Source of the DNA: Nemertoderma westbladi
Lineage: Eukaryota > Xenacoelomorpha > Nemertodermatida > Nemertodermatidae
Direction of reading: 5' to 3'
Length of the DNA: 64,000 nucleotides
Assembly (NCBI GenBank): GCA_032718475.1
Contig: JAUCBJ010008764.1
Location: 1 to 64,000, forward strand
Below are positions 10,587-17,884 of the stretch, piece by piece. The notes beneath the pieces were generated by a model that saw nothing but the letters and a program-made list of their open reading frames with translations, was not told the origin of the DNA and ran no database searches. The first letter of the stretch is position 1. Each line of letters opens with the position of its first letter. A program made the translations under genes and the position numbers.

Positions 10587-11735
10587 TTAGTTCGTTCCAC
10601 CAGCCTTTGGGAACCACCTCAAGTCTTTCCCTTTGTAGTCCTCCTCCCTGGGTCGTTTCCTGGTCACTGCCGCTCCTCTGGTCTTGTCTGCTTTCTGGCT
10701 TCGGACTCTCGCCGCCACCTCCTTACTGATCCCGGTCGTTGACTCCTTGGGTGCCGTTGTTATTAGCTCCCGGTATCGCTTCACGGGTGGCCCCTCCGAG
10801 TGGCCCTGTTGTCTCCCCCTGGTGGCGTCCCATAAGATCATCTTCATTGCCCGCGGCACATGCTCCGCCAAGAAATCCCTAAACTCTCCTCTGCTCTGTG
10901 GCGTCCACCTATCCAAATACCTTTGCGTATTTATCACTCCGGCATATGATGCCACCATCGCCACTTCCTGGTAGGTAAACGGAAGCCTCCATTTGATAAT
11001 CTCCATGTGAGCCTTCTGATTGATGTTAAAGAAGCCCCACCGGAACTCCTGGGCCTTCATACGTTGCCGAGTCTTCGCCCCGACGTCGGCCCACTCCTCG
11101 AAGATCCTAAACTTCTCTTCGTCGTCCATCCAGTCGCACTGGCATCCGTAATGTCCCCGAAAGTTACATTTCGAACATCGGTTATGCAACCGTGGACACG
11201 CCCCCATCCTGTGGCTCGACTCGCGGCAATAGAGACAACTAGTCCCTTTCTGGAACCAGTACAAACAGCTCCTTTCCTGGTGGGTCTGTCTCCCACAGTA
11301 GTCGCAGCCGAGTACCAATGTCTCCCGCCCCATGTCGTCTTTCGTCCCAAGCGATCTCCGCGGTCTGTGGAGTCGCTGGTAAGCAAACTTCCAGACGTTA
11401 GTGTCCCTATCTACGTCAATCTCCTCGCCCCTCTCGGGCATTGTCTCGCCGAATACTACCCGTGGTGCCGTCCCCGGTTGCTCGCCCAACCTGATAGTGC
11501 TCCCCGCGAAATCCATCGCCGGCTCCTCGTGCACCCAGGTCCGCTTGCCGGGTCTATCCCAGAAGGCCCTCGCCCCACTGGCCATCACCACCCTCCCGCC
11601 AACCCAGTCCGTGTCCGAGTGGCCGATCCTCCCGATGGGCGGCATCTCTCCGAACTCGTCGTCGTCTTCGTCCTCCTCTGGCAGTGGCTCCAACCCCGGT
11701 ATCCCAGTGGACCCACTATGTCCCTTCCCGCCTTT
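10587..11735 (-). CDS. ORF Y: triple CCHC zinc-knuckle accessory protein of the BEL/Pao element
   Basis: An open frame of at least 368 codons. An acidic stretch near the start is followed by an IRLGEQPG segment and then three CX2CX4HX4C knuckles (C130-C143, C153-C166 and C173-C186, counting from 11693). After them come a helical WKFAYQ/FEEWADVG-like region and a basic tail (KRPREED, WFPKAGG). CCHC knuckles bind RNA or DNA in retroelement nucleocapsids. Here they are in addition to the knuckle in the gag-pol frame. Homologues follow pol at 38.2-39.4 kb and 34.5-35.4 kb. There is no ATG at 11693; the first in-frame ATG is near 11645, and the frame runs upstream into an inserted repeat. It may originally have been continuous with ORF X. 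Confidence 0.75.
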   Translation of the reverse strand, partial: KGGKGHSGSTGIPGLEPLPEEDEDDDEFGEMPPIGRIGHSDTDWVGGRVVMASGARAFWDRPGKRTWVHEEPAMDFAGSTIRLGEQPGTAPRVVFGETMPERGEEIDVDRDTNVWKFAYQRLHRPRRSLGTKDDMGRETLVLGCDYCGRQTHQERSCLYWFQKGTSCLYCRESSHRMGACPRLHNRCSKCNFRGHYGCQCDWMDDEEKFRIFEEWADVGAKTRQRMKAQEFRWGFFNINQKAHMEIIKWRLPFTYQEVAMVASYAGVINTQRYLDRWTPQSRGEFRDFLAEHVPRAMKMILWDATRGRQQGHSEGPPVKRYRELITTAPKESTTGISKEVAARVRSQKADKTRGAAVTRKRPREEDYKGKDLRWFPKAGGTN

Positions 11736-11860
11736 GGATAGATTTCATCAAGGATTGGCCGAGTTATTAACGTTTAAAATAAAATACTGAAAAAAAACGC
11801 GACAGAACGACAGAACAACACGTTCGTGGGGCCTTCACGCAGCACGAGGCCCAGTTATGA
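11736..11860 (-). repeat. Short inserted repeat between ORF X and ORF Y
   Basis: Its reverse complement (GGGCCTCGTGCTGCGTGAAGG, then CTGTCGTTCTGTC, then AACGTTAATAACTC and a TTGATGAAAT stretch) matches 51050-51130 in order. The GTGCTGCG/GGCCCCACGAACG end also recurs at 50200 and 53100. It supplies the stop codon that ends the ORF X extension (11855-11857). Confidence 0.6.
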
Positions 11861-12215
11861 TGGGATGCTCTCGCCCATAGCTCTCCATCCCTCTAGCTCC
11901 CCTAGCTTCCTTAGCGGCTGGTCGCCCTCGGCGCCCGCTGGTATGGGCGTCGCTTGCAATCCTGACGTCGACTGTTTCGGTGATCCCACCGTCCATCCCA
12001 GTTCTCGCCCTAGAGACTCCCCCGAACTCCCTGACGAAGTCCAACGAAGTTCGTCTAAGCCCGCCTGTTCCTCGAAGCCGTAGCTCTGTGCCCTAGCTTC
12101 CTCCTCCCTTTCCTCTGCTTCTCTCCTCTCCCGTCTAGCGACTTCTTCCAGTCGCTTCGCCTCTTGTCTATCCGTCTCTAGCTGCTCCCATCTCTGATAC
12201 GGCGTATCTATCCCC
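11855..12215 (-). other. Probable C-terminal extension of ORF X in a shifted frame
   Basis: One frame away from the main ORF X frame is an open stretch rich in R/E (EEVARRERREAEEREEEA), predicted coiled coil, then a Ser/Gly/Pro-rich tail. Copy 2 has the same heptad-like segment (EEAARRERRETAGRE) followed by a matching LEW motif, so this frame was probably translated. A one-base frameshift near 12215-12225 is inferred in copy 1. Confidence 0.5.
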
Positions 12216-13307
12216 GTCTACCAGATGTCGGCTGTTGTAGTACACCGACTCGCCCTTCAGCCCTGGGTGGTCTACCAGACCCACGAAAGCCATCTTAAAG
12301 GCTCTTCTGTAGTTTAGGGGTGATCCCGATAATAGGAATGCCGCTGGTTCCCTCTCGATAACCACGGTCATGAATAGGTTAAGCAAACCTATCATTATCC
12401 AGTCCTCCTGCAGGATATATCGCTTCTGATATACCTTTATCGCTCCTCTTCGGAATTGATACACCTCTTGTTTTCCCGGCCTCGCTCCCCACTTCAGCGA
12501 GTTCGCTAATTCTGCTCCGTACTCTTCTCTGAACTTCCCCCAGTCCATTGGTTTGTGACATACGAGCCCCAATAGCTGGCCCATCGCCACCGCTCCGCAA
12601 TGGCCTGTGTTCTCGACTAGTCCCAACCCATCTGGTGCTGTCATAGCCATGAAGACCGTCTGCATATCCAGGAGGTTGGGGATGTCCGGACCGATGATTC
12701 TCTCCGCGTCGTCGCGAATCGCCGATCCCACTTTCGTTGTCGACTTCTCTCTCACTAGGACTTGCACCGCCCTCGGCAACCGGTTTAACTTCGGCCCGTC
12801 CTTCTTCCCATACGTTCCCAGGTCAAATAGGAAAATATCCCCATTTGGCGTGGCCAAATGTAGGAGTATGGTTCTGGCCGATCCTGCCGATCCTCTCCTT
12901 GAACCCTCCTTGTCTTTCACGGTCCCTTCGTCGTCTAGGATCATGTATCCTCCCCTGTTGACGGACTCTATGAACCTCTTCCAATCTTTCCTCGGTGACT
13001 CTCTCGCGTACTTCGGAATCCCGAACTTCGCCTCGTCTCCTTTCACCACATAGTGGAAATGCTCGAAGATCGCGTTGTCCAGCGACGGCGTCCCGTAGGT
13101 CCCGACCAGCCGCTGTTTGTGCACCTCCCTGAAGTGGTCCTGTAGCGCTCGTGCTGCGTGACCCTTTTCTAACCGCTCGTAGTATCCCCTCGTCCTCTCT
13201 TCCAGATGCCTCTTGGTGAAATCCACCAGTATCTCCTTTCCTCCTAGCTCCGCCTTTCTCTTTCGCACAAGTTTGCTTGCCATCTCGAACTCTGCCCGAT
13301 CGCTCAC
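12168..13307 (-). CDS. ORF X: 3'-5' exonuclease-like accessory protein of the BEL/Pao element
   Basis: 379 codons are open. Residues 120-310 follow the order of RNase D/WRN/EXD-type DEDDy exonucleases. LDDEG (D125, E127) fits motif I. LLHLATPNGDIFLFDLG (148-164) is the typical strand after it. KVGSAIRDDAERI (D200) fits motif II, followed by NLLDMQ in the place of the family's N-x-FDTQ. KRYILQED (Y297 with E301/D302) followed by a leucine-rich helix fits motif III. The Y-to-D spacing is one residue longer than usual. Such enzymes trim RNA or DNA 3' ends; activity here is only inferred. The first codon of the open frame is GTG and an in-frame TAA lies just upstream, so translation would start at the ATG at 13283 or come from a spliced RNA. 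The domain is intact here but frameshifted in copy 2. Confidence 0.6.
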   Translation of the reverse strand: MSDRAEFEMASKLVRKRKAELGGKEILVDFTKRHLEERTRGYYERLEKGHAARALQDHFREVHKQRLVGTYGTPSLDNAIFEHFHYVVKGDEAKFGIPKYARESPRKDWKRFIESVNRGGYMILDDEGTVKDKEGSRRGSAGSARTILLHLATPNGDIFLFDLGTYGKKDGPKLNRLPRAVQVLVREKSTTKVGSAIRDDAERIIGPDIPNLLDMQTVFMAMTAPDGLGLVENTGHCGAVAMGQLLGLVCHKPMDWGKFREEYGAELANSLKWGARPGKQEVYQFRRGAIKVYQKRYILQEDWIMIGLLNLFMTVVIEREPAAFLLSGSPLNYRRAFKMAFVGLVDHPGLKGESVYYNSRHLVDGDRYAVSEMGAARDG

Positions 13308-13729
13308 CCTTTGGGTGGTGCCTTACCAAGGCACTATAGGATGAGTGATAGGTTTAGATGGTTTGTTTCAATTCGATGGCCTATCTCTCTCTGAATTTCT
13401 GAGTTATCGCCTATTCTTTACACTACTTAATTATGAAGCTACTAAATGTACCTTAAATCGCAATTTTGTCCGTTGCTTTAATTATATTCCAGAATTTCCT
13501 TTTCTACTGTTACCATAATTTGCTAATTTTCAGCCCTATTCTTATTTTATTTTAATTTAACTGTCCTACTGTCCTACTACTTACTATTGCCTATGGATTA
13601 TTCTATTTTATAATCCACATTCTGGCCTACTCTGTGGGCTTGTGCAGTACAACAGTATGCGTCGCGTGGCCACACGATTTATCCAGCTGTACTCACATGC
13701 CCCCTTCTTGCTACTCACTACTGACTAAT

Positions 13730-13892
13730 ATCTATACTATATATACCCTTCTACCTCTATCTCTTACTAACCGGTACTACGTACCCTCTAACTCCACTAA
13801 CTAACGGTACTACGTACCCTCTTACTACTCTAACTCCACTGACTAACGGTACTACATACCCTCTAACTCCACTAACTAACGGTACTACGTAC
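13730..13892. repeat. GGTACTACGTACC minisatellite, left part
   Basis: Variable units of roughly 36-50 bp contain GGTACTACGTACCCTCT and CTAACTCCACTAACTAAC. It lies between pol and ORF X and is continued at 15320 after the inserted hAT-type element. Confidence 0.85.
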
Positions 13893-15319
13893 TAGTGTTG
13901 AGAACTGAATCAATTTTGACTAATTTCAGTTACAGTTACAGTTTCAGTATTCAACGTTTTGCATTTCAGTTACAGTTACAGTTTCAGTATTACAAAGTGT
14001 AACATTTCAGTTACAGTTACAGTTTCAGTATTACAAAATTGAGCATTTCAGTTTCAGTTACAGTTTTGATCGTGATAAAATTCAGTTATAGTTTCAGTTA
14101 TAGATTCAATATATATGATCTCACGTAGTAAGCAGACATTGAATTAATGTAGTCTCATCGGGGCAGGGTGCAGTGCAGTCACTTGCCCAATGAGTCACTT
14201 GCCCAAAAAAATAAAACGAATCACTTGCCAAATAAAAAAAAGATATCTGAAACTAAAAATGAGGCACTTTAATATATTACTGTAATATACGCTAATAATA
14301 ATGTTCATTACGAAACGTCCTCTTTCTAGAGCTAATAGGTAGTTGTTGCAGGAAAGTTGGACACACTCTATGGTAATATTTTGTAACTAATATACTGATA
14401 GTATGTATTGAAAGTAGCGCTCACAAGATCACACCAAAGGCATCAACATTTTACTGTACATCCTGTTTCAGTGCTTGTACAGTACTGTTATCATTTATTG
14501 TTTTGGTTATAAAAGCCATGCTTCTGAATCCTGCTCATTTTCCTTAATTCGTAATTTGTTTTAGTAATCATATAGTTATTGTTTTGGTTAGACCCACCTC
14601 GATAAGCTGCTCCTTTCACTTTTAAGTTTAATTTTGTAATTTATAATGGTAAACTTGATCAAAATTTAATTTCCAGTGTGCCTCTAGTGTGATTGTGATA
14701 TTAATAGTACCGGTAACATTAATAATTAATAATGTAAAATATATATCCGTTAATATCCCTCTACCATTAGGCCTAACTTTTCTTTGTTTATCTAAAACAT
14801 TTACATTTAATATGAAGCAAAAGTGGTGATAAGACTGATAATAGTCTAATAGTTGAAACAGACTATATGCTACTGTAGATCTTCGTTCACTACTTGACTC
14901 ACCAAATAAATCACATTTGAGCTAAGTGGACAATGGGTCATTTTTTTATTGTGTAATATTATGGTTTTGTTCAGAAGTGGAAAAAATGAGATTCTTTTAT
15001 ATAACAATGTTTTAAAAATGATACCTATGGTAACCACAGTTATTCAGTTATTAAACTATACTCTATACTTTATTACAATACTGTTTTAAATGCTCATTTA
15101 TGTTAATTGTGTGATTGAGAACTGAATCGGATTTTGTTAATTACAGTTTCAGTTACAGTTACAGTATTCAAAATTCGTAATTACAGTTTCAGTTACAGTT
15201 ACAGTATTCAAAATTCGCAATTACAGTTACAGTTATAGTTACAGTATCAAAAAAATCATCAAAATCATTCAGTTACAGTTGCAGTTACAGTATAATTACA
15301 GTTACAGTTCTCAACACTA
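13893..15319. mobile_element. hAT-type non-autonomous DNA element with 8-bp TSD
   Basis: The termini TAGTGTTGAGAACTG (13893-13907) and its exact reverse complement (15305-15319) are flanked by the 8-bp direct repeat CTACGTAC at 13885-13892 and 15320-15327. An 8-bp duplication and terminal TAG fit the hAT superfamily. Subterminal regions are packed with CAGTTACAGTTTCAG-type repeats on both sides, likely transposase binding sites. About 1.4 kb long, with no transposase frame. Internal 14953-14991 matches the arm of the hairpin at 60402. It interrupts the minisatellite of the BEL/Pao element, so it arrived later. Confidence 0.85.
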
Positions 15320-15650
15320 CTACGTACCCTCTTACTACTCTAACTCCACTAACTAACGGTACTACGTACCCTCTTGCACTCTAACTACACTAACTAATGG
15401 TACTACGTACCCTCTTACTAACCTCTAACTCCACTAACTAACTAACGGTACTACGTACCCTCTTACTAACCTCTAACTCCACTAACCAACTAACGGTACT
15501 ATGTACCCTTTTACTAACTCCTCTAACTCCACTAACCAACTAACGGTACTACGTACCCTCTTACTAACTCCTCTAACACTCCTAACTAACTAACGGTACT
15601 ACGTACCCTCTTACTACTCTTACTATCTAACTTCTATCTGCCTACTTACT
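15320..15650. repeat. GGTACTACGTACC minisatellite, right part
   Basis: Continuation of the same tandem array: about seven units of ACTAACGGTACTACGTACCC with CTCTTACTAACTCC spacers. An AT-rich run (15661-15705) and a GGGAAGGGCGTCTCGCC block, shared with copy 2 near 41610, separate it from the pol stop. Confidence 0.85.
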
Positions 15651-15782
15651 GCGTACCTAGTTATTATTATATATATATATTTTTTTTTATGATTTTTTTT
15701 TATGTGTGGGAAGGGCGTCTCGCCCTCAATCCCACCCCCTCAGTCCAAAACTTGGACGACTAAACTCCTCTCTTACACTACA

Positions 15783-16370
15783 CTAAGGTGCTCCATCTAG
15801 AAGACAGCACTTCCCTACAGCCCTTCTGTAGGTTTTCCTGTCTTTGGCACCTATATTGCCACCTATCCGCACTTCTACTGATCGGACTCTTCCATCCTCA
15901 TCGGAGTAAGTGCCTACAACTCTCGCCAACCGCCACTGGTTGTTGAAGATGGTATCATCCGTGACGACCATGAGATCACCCTCTTTCAGCTCTCTGTTCG
16001 TCTTCCTCCACTTACTTCTTCTGTGAAGTGTGGGTAGGTATTCCTCAACCCATCTCCTCCAATACTCTGCGCTTATCGCCTTAGCGACTTTCCAACTCTG
16101 GCGGGAGTGTATGTCATCTGGGTCTACACCCCACATATCGATGGTCGCTGGCCTTTCCATTAGGAAATGGCTGGGCGTCAGCACGTCTAGTGACTCAGGG
16201 TCATCATTCTCTGGATATAGCGGTCTGCTATTAATGATACCCTCACACTTCGCAAGTACTGTCCTTAGCACGTCCTCCGTAACCATATGGGTGTTCATCA
16301 ACTTCGTCATCAGACGCTTCAAACTACCCACTAGTCTCTCGACGCATCCTAGGGTCCACCTCGCCGCCGT
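15783..16370 (-). pseudogene. BEL/Pao integrase C-terminal part with DUF5641
   Basis: The frame reads VERLVGSLKRLM, then INSRPL, then a LTPSHFL-type motif, which matches the end of the retroviral-type integrase core in Pao elements. It is followed by the DUF5641 region: RRWVEEYLPTL, KEGDLMVV and RVVGTYSDEDGRVRSVEV. The usual upstream integrase zinc-binding domain and catalytic DDE residues are absent; RNase H sequence abuts directly at about 16360 in another frame. An internal deletion of roughly 1 kb is inferred. It ends at 15783 with a CCLLDG-type tail that is conserved in copy 2. Confidence 0.8.
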
Positions 16371-17878
16371 AATTCTTCCTTTGCTCGTAGCGGATGACTG
16401 CTTTGGCCACTCCCTCCAGATCTATTGTCATTCTAATCTTTACGTCTTTGCCAACTCCCCTGAGGAAATTCCCGAAGACTCTCCAGTACACCACTAACTT
16501 CTTGGTCTTGTACCAACTAGAACTGTAGCTAAGGAGTTTATCCGTCGGGTTATTGCACAGTTCTCCTGGTTTTGGTTGCACGCCCCTAATCTCCCTCACC
16601 ATCTGGGAGTATATCTCCTCTCCCTCTGAATCTCCCTCTTCTCCTTCTGACACTACTTCTCCTGAGCCTGGGTCCACCTTTCTCATCGGCGGCCAGGCCT
16701 CCTTATCACTCAGAAACTGTGGCCCGTGTTGCCACAATACTTCCTTCTTCAATAAAGTGTGGCGTACTACGCCCCTCGATAACAAGTTCGCTGGGTTCTC
16801 GTCCATTGGGCAGTAGTGCCACCTTTCCAGTTCTGTGGTCGCCCTTATTTCGTCCACTCTATTCGCGACGAATATAGGGTATCTCGTCCTTTCGTTATGT
16901 AGCCAACCAAGCACTACCATGGAATCCGTCCAGTAGTGTATCTCCACTATGTTGGGAATAGCATCCACTAGGTAGGCTGTAGCCCTAACTCCTAGTCTCG
17001 CAGCTGTCAATTCTAGTTTGGGAACTGATGCTGAATCTGGTGGCGTTGACTTCGCCTTGCTGAAGGTGAGTCTGGGCTTGTGAGCCCCCTCTCGTTGCAC
17101 TAAATAGAGTGCCGCTCCGTATGCCTCTAACTAACGCATCGGAGAACATGTGTAGGTCCAGACTCGTCATGTCCCCATCCGGGAAATACACTCATGGCCT
17201 GCTGTATGTTCCCATTTGCTCCAGGCTCTCTGTCCACTTATACCACTGCTTTCTAATCTCTTCCAGTATCTCTGCGTCCCACTCGTCCTTTAGCTTGTAT
17301 ACTCTCTTGAGTATCTGTTTCCCCGTGACTAGTAGTGGGGATGCTAGGCCTAGGGGATTGTATATCCTTACTATGTACGACACATAGCCCCTCTTTGTGT
17401 GGATATCTGCGCCCTCCTGACTCAACTGGTACTTCAGTTCATCCGTCTCTCTGTTCCACACGATTCCCAGTGCCTTCTGTTGAGACTCTATTCTCTTGTT
17501 CGCCATGTCCTGCCCCTTGGCTGTTGTGGGATTATCCATGGTCGATCCTGGTCTCTCATCTTTTATCGCCTCGATAAATTCCTTCGAACTGGATTGGAAT
17601 TTGGTTAGGTTGAAGCCGGATCCTTTAAGGATGTCGCGAACCTCGCGCCCTGTGTCCAGTAGCTCCTTAACCGTATTTCCAGACTCCATCCCGTCGTCTA
17701 CGTAGAAGCCGCGTCGAATCATATCGACGGCTCTAATACTGTATTTATCTTCCTTTCCCTTTACTGTGTCTCTTACGGCCATAGTCGTCGTGAATGAAGA
17801 CGACTTGGCTCCCATATTCTGTACTATCATCTTGTACATCGGTATTGTCGACGGTTCCACGTCGCCGTTGTACCACAA
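16324..17878 (-). pseudogene. BEL/Pao reverse transcriptase C-terminal half and RNase H
   Basis: In frame after the TAA at 17885-17887, the RT continues with CFLWYN, MGAKSSS and the catalytic FYVDDG box, then the connection domain. An in-frame TGA at 17192-17194 replaces what is normally Trp. A frame change near 17117-17124 separates LHMFSDA (the first RNase H Asp) from AYGAALYLV. The RNase H part then includes PKLELTAARLG, YWTDSMVVLGWL and NPANLLSRG. This completes the RT/RNase H order of Pao polyproteins, but with at least three lesions including the upstream TAA. Confidence 0.85.
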
Positions 17879-17884
17879 GAAGCA

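Noticed and set aside
11007-11790. Long + strand open frames opposite ORF Y
   Set aside because: Antisense shadows of a G+C-rich coding strand; the minus strand has the CCHC motifs and conserved homologues.
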